A stretch of 64,000 bases of DNA. Origin: Viscum album (Eukaryota; Streptophyta; Magnoliopsida; Santalales; Viscaceae). Shown here in pieces: positions 12,582 to 22,800 of the stretch (positions are counted from its first letter, which is position 1; every line of letters starts with the position of its first letter). Position numbers and translations under genes: made by a program. The notes under the pieces were generated by a model. The model made no database searches. It was not told where the DNA came from and was given only the letters and a program-made list of their open reading frames with translations. The stretch covers positions 46,608,605-46,672,604 of the forward strand of contig OY728160.1 in the NCBI GenBank assembly GCA_963277665.1, written 5' to 3'.

Positions 12582-13031
12582 CTGGTTCTCGGAAGGGGAA
12601 GGTTTTCCGGGAAGATGAGGAAGACGAAGTGGTATTGTTGGAAGAAGAAGAAGCTAGATGCAGAGACGTGGAATTGAATGAGGTGAGGTCCAGCCAGCCC
12701 CACGGGTGTCCCCTTCTCAGCAGTGTGTAATGTGAGGGGTTTGTGACCGTTGGGAGCATTTGGTTTTGGGGCACGTTGGACACGTACCCCGGGATGGGTG
12801 ATGGAGTGGGATTGTGACAGCCGTTGTCCTGTTTCGTTTCTGGGCCCTCTCTGTTTTGATTGTTATATCAATCAATGTCAACTTATGATTAGTGGTCAAT
12901 TTGGATAACTTTACAAATCTATAAGTTGAACAGTTTTTAACAATCAAGATTTTACTCTGATGATCAAAACTTACCTGACATCATGTATTTAATGGGTTAA
13001 GATAGAGATTATTTAGACATATGAGTGTCTT
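12582..13031 (-). promoter_or_regulatory. 5' leader and promoter region of the DUF1666 gene, with upstream ATGs
   Basis: Reading on the minus strand, two ATGs (12783 and 12703) precede the gene start in other frames. The frame from 12783 runs 81 codons and stops at 12538, overlapping the main start at 12581. The frame from 12703 runs to 12431. If the transcript starts upstream of 12783, these would act as overlapping upstream ORFs that reduce translation. A Ser-coding TTC/TCT repeat lies at 12620-12660. The MULE terminus begins at 13032, about 450 bp from the gene start, so it sits inside or next to the promoter. No TATA box was clear enough to call. Confidence 0.4.
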
Positions 13032-13091
13032 TAGCGCCGCTTCAAGTGGGACTATATAATTCTTTGAATAGCGTCACTTGAAGTGGCGCTA
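13032..13091 (+). repeat. Left terminal inverted repeat of the MULE (two palindromes)
   Basis: Two 23-bp units with a central unpaired base lie 37 bp apart. The outer one (13032-13054) is degenerate; the inner one (13069-13091) pairs except at one position. They match 21969-21991 and 21930-21952 in inverted order. The palindromes are probable binding sites for the transposase. Confidence 0.65.
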
Positions 13092-14160
13092 TAGTTTTTT
13101 TTTTGAATTTATTATATTTATTATTTTACATTTAAAATAATTAGATAATTTTTATATTTATTATAATTATTATATTTATATTTATATATACATTATAATA
13201 TTATAATTATCATAAATAGAAATATATAATTATCATAAATTTGTAATTATAAATATAAAAATTATAATAAATGTAATAAATATAATAGGAAATATTCTTC
13301 GTTGTATATTTTGATTATCATAGTTATATATTTATTATAATTATTATATTTATAATTATATTTCGATTATTCTATATTCATTATAATATTAGAATTATTA
13401 TAATTATAAATAGAGAATTATAATAAATTTATAATTATAAATATAATAATTATGATAAATATATAAAAATAATAAATATATAAATATAGTAAAAACAAAA
13501 ATATAATAATTATATAATTATAAATATAGTAAATAAAAAAATAAAATAATTATAGAATTATAATAAAAATAATAAATGTAATAAATATAATAAATGTAGT
13601 AAATGTAATTATATATTTATGTATACAATATATATTTTTTTGCTTTGTAAATATGCAATTCTATTTATATATAATGTATATACAATGTATATATAGATAT
13701 ATAATTACATAATGAAAATATATTATTCTATATATATACATTATATATTTTTTACATTAAAAATATGTAATTATAATAAATATATGACTATAATAATCAT
13801 TTATTTTAATTATATATTTATTATATTTAGAGTTATAATTAGATATTTATTATATTTATAATTATAATTATATGTTTATTATAGTTATATATTTATTATA
13901 ATTATATAAATATAAATAGAATAAATATATAATGTATACATAAAGATATAATAATTTGTAATAATCATATATTAATAAAAAATAATTTGTAATTTAATTA
14001 ATGACAATTAATTATTTATAATTAATTTACAATTATAATAACTTATTATTATATTAATTTGTAATAAATTATAATTTAATTTACGATTATAATTAATTTA
14101 CAAATATAATTATTTATAACTATAATAATTTGTAATAATTATATTTTAAATATATAACAA
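13092..14160. repeat. AT-rich low-complexity subterminal region
   Basis: This kilobase is made almost only of TATAATTAT- and AATAATAAAT-like words without a stable period. It holds one piece of ordinary sequence at 13285-13313, an exact 29-bp match to 16035-16063 inside the same element. No gene is present. It sits between the left TIR and the PMD gene, mirroring the satellite arrays at the other end. Confidence 0.7.
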
Positions 14161-14173
14161 AGAGTTAAACATA

Positions 14174-15687
14174 TCATCCGCTGAATGCCAATCCCCTGAC
14201 GTGTAAGATGCATGATGCTATGACGTTGATACCAGTTTGCATAATATCCCTGGGCAGATAACTGATACTGTACTGTGGGATATCCATATCAAGAAACACC
14301 ATACCAGACACGCGCGTCCCACAGCTCAATATGAGATGCATGAAACTGTCGTCAGTCCGTCGACTGTTTACTTGTAAGTACAATAGAATGCAACCCATCG
14401 GGCTGTCCTGGTGCCATCGGGATATGTTGTATATAACCGAACTGGCGCATGACCCGATCTGGCTGGTGCCACTCAATGATATAGAAGTGGATGAGTGGCA
14501 CCACTGCAGCACGATCTCCAATCATAGCTGTGCAGTACGATGGAAGTGACGCATAGACATAACCTGTATATGGAATCCATGAAACCTGAAATGTAAACTC
14601 AAAAAGTAAGTGACATATTAGCAAGATAATGTTTGTAAGATTACATTGAAATAACTTAAAATAGTGATAACAAAACATATTGTTCTATAAAAAAGTATTG
14701 ATTGACTTACATCAACTAGCACTAATGCATCGAATATCTGTCGAAAGTTGTGCACACTATGTCTCGGTGTGTGTGCATGCTTCTGAGACTGACTCCACCT
14801 GGTTACAAAAGAGTAATATACAGTAAGTTTATAAATAATAAAAACAAAAGTACTGAATAAATGAAAGTAATGAAGTAAACATACCATCGTTCCCGAGAAC
14901 AATCCTGAAATAGCTCTGCTGCAAGTGGTGCGATAGCTCGAGGAGCTATGCGTGAAAAATGCTCCCAAGCTCACATCTGTACTAAAACCATACAACCTGC
15001 AATCTATTGTGCATCTGCCTGACAACTGGTACAAAGAGATCTATACAGATGTGCTAATACAGCGGATCCCCAACTGTACGTAGCTGTCTGATCAAGATCC
15101 TCAAGTAATGGGAGGTACATCATGTGTACCAAAAGGGTGGAGTAGTCGACGCATAACATGCCTCCGAGCAGTTGCAGAATATATGCATGTGTGTGCCTAA
15201 TAAGCGTCTCCTTGTCTGCGTCATCAGGAATGACAGCGAAATGCTCATTAAACCATGTCATGCGCAATCGAGAACCCACAAGGACACCTCGTACACCAAT
15301 GACATCAATGCCTAATAGTCTCTGTATGACGGCAGCCCAATTGCCACTAGTGGCACCCGTAACTGTCTGTCCATGGATGGACAAACCAAGCATGTACGTG
15401 ACGTCCTCTAAAGTAATGACCATCTCCCCCTCCGAGAGATGAAAAGTGTGTGTCTCTGACCGCTATCTCTCAACCAATGCCGCAATCAAATGATGCTCAA
15501 TAGTCTTGAAGTCAGACATAGCGACTCCATAAAATCCTGCACGTCTAAGGTATGGAGAAATAGCTGCCAGTGGCGCATCGTGATGAAAATGATGTGCTCT
15601 CCGAACAACAAGCTGTCAAACAGGTCATTGCGCCAACACAAGACTCGACACATGCGTCTCCTGGCCAGATAATAGTGGCTGCTCCAT
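14174..15687 (-). pseudogene. Plant mobile domain (PMD, aminotransferase-like) protein, degenerate
   Basis: The frame starts at ATG 15687. Recognisable PMD parts in order are: the entry helix (PYLRRAGFYGVA, near 15550), ALVER, THTFHLSEGEM followed by VITLEDVTYMLGLSIHG (15460-15360), the LGID/GVRG part, a helical region ending in ALYRSLC, WAWEHFSR (near 14950), and after at least two introns (about 14880-14810 and 14708-14590) the C-terminal part with WIPYTGY, PLIHFYIIEWHQPDRV and RQFGYIQHIP (14580-14430). Stops interrupt it: two TGA codons near the start where CGA is likely ancestral, and TAG at 15465-15463 where the family has Trp (VERW). PMD proteins exist as host genes acting in silencing and as passengers in MULE and gypsy elements. 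Here its place between MULE ends makes it transposon-borne. Confidence 0.75.
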
Positions 15688-16287
15688 CTGATTGTACAAA
15701 TAGTAAAACATTAATTTCATGTTAGTCATCACATTTATCATTTAAGGTATGAAATTTATCATGTAATGTATGAAAGAAGCGTGTAATGAGTTAAATGAAG
15801 TAATTTAGGATATGTTCAATATATAAAGGAATTTATGATATGTTCAACATATAAAGTTGATGATATATTCACTTTGAATGCTTTCAAAATTCAACGATGA
15901 CATTGGATTTTGAAAGATGTCAACGTCATAATAATTGGGCAAAATTATTAAAGGAATTAATGATATGTTCAACATATAAAGTTTTGGATTGATTCTCCAA
16001 ACTACTATGTCTATCGAATACTGATGATGTTATTATAGGAAATATTCTTCGTTGTATATTTTGGTTCATACATGTCACAAATGACTCATGGATCATTTTT
16101 TTAAAGCATTTGAACATATTTTAAGTACATTTTTCTGCCTGCAAATCACTGCACCCTTGCCTCTGAAACCTAAAATAGAGAGTTAGCCAACTCAATATGC
16201 TCAATCAATGCCATTTAAGAGGAATATGGAAAAACCTTTGATCCATGTACGGTTGACATGAAAAAACATCCTCCTTCTGTATCGTAG
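15688..16287. other. Spacer between PMD and the hairpin; no gene seen
   Basis: AT-rich sequence. It contains a duplicated phrase, TGATATGTTCAACATATAAAG (about 15838 and 15961), and the 29-bp piece (16035-16063) also found at 13285-13313. A 63-codon minus-strand open frame at 16117-15926 has no family resemblance and overlaps these repeats. Confidence 0.45.
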
Positions 16288-16378
16288 CTTTAGTCGACCC
16301 AGTAAAGAACCAACTGTCACATATTCACGACCTCTGAATGAATACATGACAGTTGGTTCTTTACTGAGTCGACTAAAG
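16288..16378. repeat. Foldback hairpin with 32-nt arms
   Basis: The arms 16288-16319 and 16347-16378 are reverse complements at 31 of 32 positions, with a 27-nt spacer in which ATTCA and TGAAT can pair further. The outer ends read CTTTAGTCGAC / GTCGACTAAAG. The shape resembles small foldback elements (MITE-like) or subterminal repeats of CACTA elements, many of which give rise to small RNAs. An open frame on the minus strand (16488-16201) crosses it and is likely chance. Confidence 0.75.
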
Positions 16379-16566
16379 AGGGGAATTGCCAATGTTGCAG
16401 AATGAATCAATGTTTTTGTGTGGAGAAAACCCATTCTCGTGGTTGAAAACGAGGGGCATAATGTTTTAATCATTTTCAAGAATATCAATTATTTATGTTC
16501 ATCACTATATTTAACACTTTTGAAGAAAAGGATGAGAGGGGCATAATTTTTGAAACATGTTGATTG

Positions 16567-17126
16567 CTCACCTTCTCCTAAAATGTAGCTTTTTTCTTGT
16601 CTTTTTTTATCTATTCCCACTTCATTTTCCTTGGATCTTTGGATTTTTTAGGTGTGGGTTCATCACGCTTTTCTGGTTGAACCTTGTTGACCTGATTTCT
16701 TTATTTTTTATTTTCTAGGCTAGTAGTCTCAGATTCTGTTATATCCTCAATTTATTCTTCACTAGTATTTACTCTAACTGATTCTCAGATTCTGTTAAAT
16801 CCTCAATCTTATATTTTATATATTTTAAAATTTCTTATTATTTGATTTCTCACCTTCTCCTAAAATGTAGCTTTGTTCTTGCCTTTTTTTATCTATTCCC
16901 ACTTCATTTTCCTTGGATCTTTGGATTTTTTAGGTGTGGGTTCATCACGCTTTTCTGGTTGAACCTTGTTGTCCTGATTTCTTTATTTTTCATTTTCTAG
17001 GCTAGTAGTCTCAGATTATGTTATATCCTCAATTTATTCTTCACTAGTATTCACTCTAACTGATTCTCAAATTCTGTTAAATCCTCGATCTTACATTTTA
17101 TATATTTTAAAATTTCTTGTTATTTT
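16567..17126. repeat. Tandem duplication, two copies of 282 bp
   Basis: Copy 1 (16567-16848) and copy 2 (16849 to about 17126) match with only scattered substitutions, for example AGATTCTGTT versus AGATTATGTT. Both begin CTCACCTTCTCC and contain GGTGTGGGTTCATCACGC. The near identity means this duplication is recent compared with the decay of the flanking genes. No coding function seen. Confidence 0.85.
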
Positions 17127-17289
17127 TCTAAAACAATAGCCACTTATTAAAATGATGATGATATATATTAACTATGAATGGTTTCAAAACTCATCGATGG
17201 ACAAATATTGATTACACATACAATGTGTTTATAGTAACTGATGGAGTACAAAAATCATTTTAACCATTAGATGATTGCCCTATGTGTCT

Positions 17290-19697
17290 AGGGAAACGTG
17301 TCTTCGTATGACCCTCTTGGCGGCATATGCTGCACCTTCGTCCAGGTGCCTGTTCACTAGGCTAATCCATCTCATTCTGAATACGAGTCGACTTTGGCCT
17401 CCCTTTAGGGCGAAGTCTACTGTTGTTTGGTAGAAGCGTGAGTGTGTCATCAAAGAGATGAAAATTATGATATTCTCCGATCGGCATCCACGGAGTATTG
17501 TAGCAGGAGTTGATATCGTCGAGTCGATAAACTGGATCAACAAACTGCTCCCAAGATACGTGTACGTAAGCACATGCTGCAATCACATGGCCACAAGGAT
17601 ATCTCAATGCTTGGAACTTTCCACATTCACAGTAATGCTTCTCCAATAAAACAACTCGGATATGACCATTCCTGCAAGACACAACATCACCGGGCTCAGC
17701 GACCTTAAATCGGTGCTCTGGACGATTAAATACGGTGACAGGATAAGTTACAGCTTCCTGAAGAACTGCAACTAGATCGCGCTGGAAATGGTGTCCATAG
17801 CACATCCCTCTGTTCAAGCCCTCTTCAGCTTTCTTTCCTCGTTCCAAAAAATACTTGACACTATGATAGAAGGTCTCTTGTACCAAACCTATAATTTAGA
17901 TTTAAGTCATTATACTAATAGTATATTATAATTTCGCTTTTCTGAGCAACATACAATCAAATATTCATATTTACCTGTGATTGGTAATTTTTGAATGCCC
18001 TTGAAAACTCCATTTATGCATTCTACAATGTTGGTCGTCATATGAACATATCTCCTCCCATCATCATATGCCAATGACCATTTCTGTTTTGGAATTTGCA
18101 TAATGTAATCATAAACTTATGGATTAACTCTATGAATATCTTGAAGATGCTCCTCCATTCTTTGTTGTTGAGGTTTGTATGCTATCATACAAGAAATAAT
18201 ATGAACAGATAGGATCATAACTATGACAGGATTTTTTAATAGAAAAAGGATATTCATACCAATTTTTAAGATTTCTTTCTTCATCGACTCATTCTTGAAT
18301 CTCTTTCGTAAATTGATAGCAATGTGTCAAATATATTATCGATGATGGGTATATGGTTCTCTCCATGAAAGTCCCTCAGACTGTACTGCCTCCTTGATTA
18401 CACGGTGACGATCTGAGATAAGACAAATCCCTTCCGTGCTCATAACAAACTCCCGAGGACATGCCAGAAACCAACTCCATGATGAGAAGTTCTCTTTATC
18501 CACAATTTCAAATGCCAAAGATAGAGGGGCTCGATTTCCATCTTTTGTGGTAGAAATCAATAAAGTTCCTGTATAATTTCCATACAGAAATGTTCCATCT
18601 ATTTGTATAAACTTCTTGAAATACCTAAAAGCCGCCACACATGGTAAAAATGCCCAAAACAATCTATCAAAAACAACCATTTACTGGTCAACTTGGTTAT
18701 ATTGGTTAACATATTCAGTAGTATTTAACCGATAGATCACTTGATTATTATGGTGTAAAATATCCAAAAGTTGTGGTAAAACTCAATAAGAATCGTACCA
18801 ATCACCGTACACTTTTACAATAGCCTTTTGTCATGCTGCCCATGCCTTCCAGTAAGAAATATGATACCCAAAACGTTGTTTTATTCGCTCCTTCACTAGA
18901 ACAATAGGAACATCTTGACATGCTCTAATCATTTCAACAATAACCGATGAAACAAAGTCAACATCTAATGACGAGTGTTCCTGTAACAAGCTTGGGTTCA
19001 CACATGTGTGTGGAGTAAATCTTGTGATGCTCCAGCTGTGAAAAGTGTTATCAATTATAGCTCGCAGACGCATTTGACAGTTCGAATCATATTTGTCACA
19101 ACAGATCAAATAATAAGATCTTTTTGACTCTTCTACAACATAAAAGCAATGTCTTTAAATGTGATATTGTTTTATCACATTTTTCATTGCATCTTTACTC
19201 TCAAACTCTCTTCCAATATACAGAACGCCTTCATTTTTCACTCGATCTGTGCCCCCAATGATTCCTGGAAATTCTGAAGTAGGAGTAATAACTGACCAAT
19301 CGAATACTGGAAAGTGATTCATGCCTTCCGTCGACCATGAACTCAATGGTGGGGGATGGTTCAATGGTCTATTAAACCTCACATGAGTGAGAACTGGCTG
19401 TTCTTCCGCATGCACTTCCTCTTTATCTTCAGCTTCCTCTTCATCTTCTAAATTGTCACCATCCTCAAAATCATCGACCAACGCATCTACAGTTTGCGGG
19501 GGACTATCCATTGAAATTTTAACTAAGGGAAATGACGGTACCATTGCAGATGGAACTTCTTGATGTGTTCTAATAGGAGCATATGACATAGTCTTGTTAC
19601 ATTTTGATGACCCAGGTTCCAATGTCGATGGAACCTCCATTGTAGCTATGGTCACATACAACTCCATCATTTGATTGGGAGGTAGGAACTTGACCAA
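17290..19697 (-). pseudogene. mudrA-like MULE transposase, degenerate
   Basis: Domains in order on the minus strand: an N-terminal acidic linker (19697-19200; EDGDNLEDEEEAEDKEE) leading into the MuDR-type zinc-binding region (GREFESKDAMKNVIKQYHI, then CDKYDSNCQMRLRA, HTC); the helix YHISYWKAW (18850); the DDE transposase core with IQIDGTFLYG (first Asp), LISDRH (second Asp) and TTNIVECINGVFKG (likely third acidic residue, Glu); a SWIM zinc finger CECGKF...YPCGH (17630-17580); and a C-terminal zinc knuckle CSICRQEGH whose last Cys is Phe (about 17300). At least six stops interrupt it, several being TGA where CGA is likely ancestral, and a TAG at 17364-17362 cuts off the knuckle. At least one intron (about 18290-18200) is implied. 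The enzyme would excise and insert the element, acting in the nucleus; this copy cannot make it whole. Confidence 0.85.
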
Positions 19698-20534
19698 TGA
19701 CAGTACGTATTCCCATTATTCATCATTAGTTATTGGATAAGACACATTCTAAAACCAATCAACATATTGTATATTTCTCTATGTGATAGATTCTATCGCT
19801 TGGTTTCTCCTCAGTTTCAACTTTCGATGAATTTTCCTTTGAAGAGTTCTCAAAGTTGTACACCCTCTAAGCATTACAATAGCTTCTGGATATATACTAT
19901 AACTACATCCTTGTTCTATCTCAATTATTTTTCCTTTGAAATAAATATAAGTAGCCATCTTTTTTATCTAAAATAAACCCTCATTATTAATCACATATGA
20001 TCAAACAATCAATTTATGTCTACATGCTTCTAGAATTTATGTTGGAATCTTAGTCCCTCCACCAAATCAATATGTTCAAACCATATTGATGTGTAACTCT
20101 CTTTATGCAACCCACAAGTTTGTATTATTTACCCAAAAATAGTAAGTCAAACATATTCATACATATCCACATGCATTATATGCATGAGGTACATGAACAC
20201 GTCATGTAAAAGTATAGAATTATATGAACTTGAAAAACTCAACATGAATAAGCCCGGAGCGACAGATATCCAACCCCATTCACTTTCCTAGACAAGGCAA
20301 GCCTCCGGGAAAGTAGGTGGTCTGACCCAAAGCCCCTCTATCCGGGGATACTTTACTCAAGCAACCATTTTAGTTCATGACAACACTAACACTTAATATG
20401 TAAAAATATATTCAACTACTAAATTCAAGTTCATAACTACAATTACAAACTGAGGTCAAGGTAGATGAAAAACTAAATTCATTATCATACTTAGAATGTA
20501 ATGAAAATATATATTATATAAACAATTCATAATA
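19698..20534. other. 5' region of mudrA; no gene seen
   Basis: This would hold the promoter and leader of the transposase gene. It is AT-rich with a GC-richer piece at 20245-20345 (GGGAAAGTAGGTGG, CCGGGGATAC). The short plus-strand frame at 19767-19976 has no known resemblance. Nothing else can be called. Confidence 0.35.
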
Positions 20535-20657
20535 TAACTACTTCGCTAATTACTGTAACTACTTCGCTAATTACTGTAACTACTTTGCTAATTATTGTAA
20601 CTACTTCGCTAATTACTGTAACTACTTCGCTAATTACTGTAACTACTTCGCTAATTA
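20535..20657. repeat. 21-bp satellite array, about 6 copies
   Basis: The unit TAACTACTTCGCTAATTACTG repeats head to tail with two or three single-base changes. The last copy runs straight into the 22-bp array, sharing CTAATTA, which suggests one array grew out of the other. Confidence 0.9.
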
Positions 20658-21560
20658 ATTGACTAATTAGATTTAATTAATTGACTAATTAGATTTAATT
20701 AATTGACTAATTAGATTTAATTAATTGACTAATTAGATTTAATTAATTGACTAATTAGATTTAATTAATTGACTAATTAGATTTAATTAATTGACTAATT
20801 ATATTTAATTAATTTACTAATTAGATTTAATTAATTGACCAATTAGATTTAATTAATTGACCAATTAGATTTAATTAATTGACCAATTAGATTTAATTAA
20901 TTGACCAATTAGATTTAATTAATTGAATAATTAGATTTAAGTAATTGACTAATTAGATTTAACTAATTGACTAATTATAATTAACTAATTGACTAATTAT
21001 AATTAACTAATTGACTAATTATAATTAACTAATTGACTAATTATAATTAACTAATTGACTAATTATAATTAACTAATTGACTAATTATAATTAACTAATT
21101 GACTAATTAGATTTAACTAATTGACTAATTATATTTAACTAATTTACAAATTAGATTTAACTAATTGACTAATTATAATTAACTAATCGACTAATTATAA
21201 TTAACTAATCGACTAATTATAATTAACTAATTGACTAATTATAATTAACTAATTGACTAATTATAATTAACTAATTGACTAATTATAATTAACTAACTGA
21301 ATATTTATAATTAACTAATTGACTATTTATAATTAACTAATTGACTATTTATAATTAACTAATTGACTATTTATAATTAACTAATTGACTATTTATAATT
21401 AACTAATTGAATAATTAGAATTAACTAATTGACTAATTAGAATTAACTAATTGAATAATTAGAATTAACTAATTGACTAATTAGAATTAACTAATTGACT
21501 AATTAGAATTAATTAATTGACTAATTATAATTAATTAATTGACTTATTATGCTTACTTAA
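20653..21560. repeat. 22-bp satellite array, about 41 copies
   Basis: The unit is close to AATTAATTGACTAATTAGAT plus TT, repeated every 22 bp. Variants come in blocks: about seven copies with GACTAATTAGATTT, then four with GACCAATTAG (about 20837-20924), many with GACTAATTATAATTAAC, four or more with GACTATTTATAATT (about 21322-21400), then GACTAATTAGAATT. Neighbouring copies with the same variants show growth by local duplication. The array sits inside the MULE, between mudrA and the right TIR. Confidence 0.92.
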
Positions 21561-21882
21561 TTAACCAAATTAAATTAATTATTTAACTACTTACAATTTA
21601 TTATTTTTTAAACTAATTATATAAACTAAAACAATAAATTAATAAACAAATTCTATACTCTAATTACATTAACTAAACAATTAAATATAAAATTTAAAAT
21701 ATTAAAGAAATGTAAATGAAAACTTACCTCAAATTTGCGGAAAGGTCGGCGGCTGGACAACCAGAAATTTGTACTCCAAATTGAGAGAAAGGGAAAAGGT
21801 TTTGTGAATGAGTAAGGAAAGTGGATGGATGAATGGGGAGGGGGTGAGGGGGTGATGGGGTTTTATAGGGGGCGAGGGAGAT

Positions 21883-21991
21883 CGGCTGCACTTGAAGTGG
21901 CGCTGATGAATAGTATGCCAAATTCCGCCTAGCGCCACTTGAAGTGGCGCTATGACGTTTTTTTCCATTAGTTCCAATTGAAGTGGCGCTA
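21883..21991 (-). repeat. Right terminal inverted repeat of the MULE with three palindrome copies
   Basis: The inner pair 21930-21952 (near-perfect, arms of 11 nt around one base) and 21969-21991 (degenerate left arm) mirror the left end at nearly the same spacing (39 versus 37 bp). A third, partial copy lies at 21883-21905. The 112-codon minus-strand frame at 22062-21724 crosses this repeat and is likely chance. Confidence 0.65.
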
Positions 21992-22800
21992 GGGTGCCCC
22001 ATTTCCTTAATAAAGAAAATAGGGAACCCATTTTCATAAAAAAAATTGCCCCTCCCACCCAAATTTTCCCATATAAATCGTTTGAATGTTATAGAATTTT
22101 AAAACTAAATCCACATGCCACAATTTAATGGATTACATTAAACTCTTAGATTCAAAACAAGTAATTGAAGGGTGTAAGAATGAGATCAATAACAATGAAA
22201 CTATTCTTTCATGGATGGCGGGGTCATTATAGACTTGCATAGGCATATGGTTAGAAAGGGTAACACCCAAGCATGTTTTGTTTCTCTTGATATCTATTTA
22301 AAGAAAAATAAAAGGAAATATGTATCAAGTTAAAAACAAATAAGTAAAATAGAATAAAAATATATTATTTTATAACAAGAAAATAAAGTTAAAATGTAGA
22401 AGAAGAGGATGAAATTATCACAAAAGAGTTCCTTGCATCAAAGTTGTCTTCTTCCAATGGTTTATATAAATAGGACTCCACTTCTTCTCTACCCTTAAGC
22501 TCCTAATCCACAACCAACTCCATCTAAATGAAAAAAATACAAATTTATAGAGTAAATAGAGGGTCAGGATTATAAATGATTACTTGTGTGAATAAGGAAA
22601 TTTTACCAAATATTTTTCTACGACTTGTATTGACTTGTTGACCCTCTCCTTGATTATCTATCTAGAAGGATGAAATGTTCAGTTTAATGTCCTCTAATAA
22701 CTACTAAAATTTGATTCAAATCCAAACCTTTATGAAGAAGTTATCCCCTAAATGGGGAGGCGGTGTTCATGAAGAGGTGTCCATTCTAACATGGATTTCA
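21992..22800. other. Unassigned spacer
   Basis: AT-rich DNA without a recognisable frame, repeat or RNA gene. It contains the right flank of the MULE and the left flank of the LTR at 22801. Confidence 0.35.

Larger units (their letters stand above)
13032..21991 (-). mobile_element. MULE DNA transposon carrying a PMD gene and mudrA (about 9.0 kb)
   Basis: Both ends hold a pair of imperfect palindromes with arms TAGCGCCACTT / AAGTGGCGCTA (13032-13054 and 13069-13091; 21930-21952 and 21969-21991). The outer and inner copies match as inverted repeats between the two ends, giving imperfect TIRs of about 60 bp. Inside, all on the minus strand, are a mudrA-like transposase (19697-17290) and a plant mobile domain gene (15687-14174), both with stop codons. 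AT-rich low-complexity DNA fills the left subterminal region and satellite arrays fill the right one. I could not find a matching 8-10 bp target-site duplication, so the exact outer limits are approximate. MULEs move by a cut-and-paste DDE transposase; this copy looks dead. Confidence 0.72.

Noticed and set aside
13092..14160. Possible organelle or matrix-attachment DNA, because of very high AT content
   Set aside because: It lies inside the MULE bounds and shows only low-complexity words; nothing supports a more specific call.
16201..16488. 95-codon minus-strand frame across the foldback hairpin
   Set aside because: Nearly a third of it is the hairpin itself; no domain is present.
20535..21560. 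Possible CRISPR-like array, because of regular short repeats
   Set aside because: There are no unique spacers; the repeats are head to tail and the sequence is plant nuclear DNA.
21724..22062. Two minus-strand frames of 112 and 109 codons at the right MULE end
   Set aside because: They overlap the palindromic terminal repeats in two frames at once and show only low-complexity Pro/Ser content.
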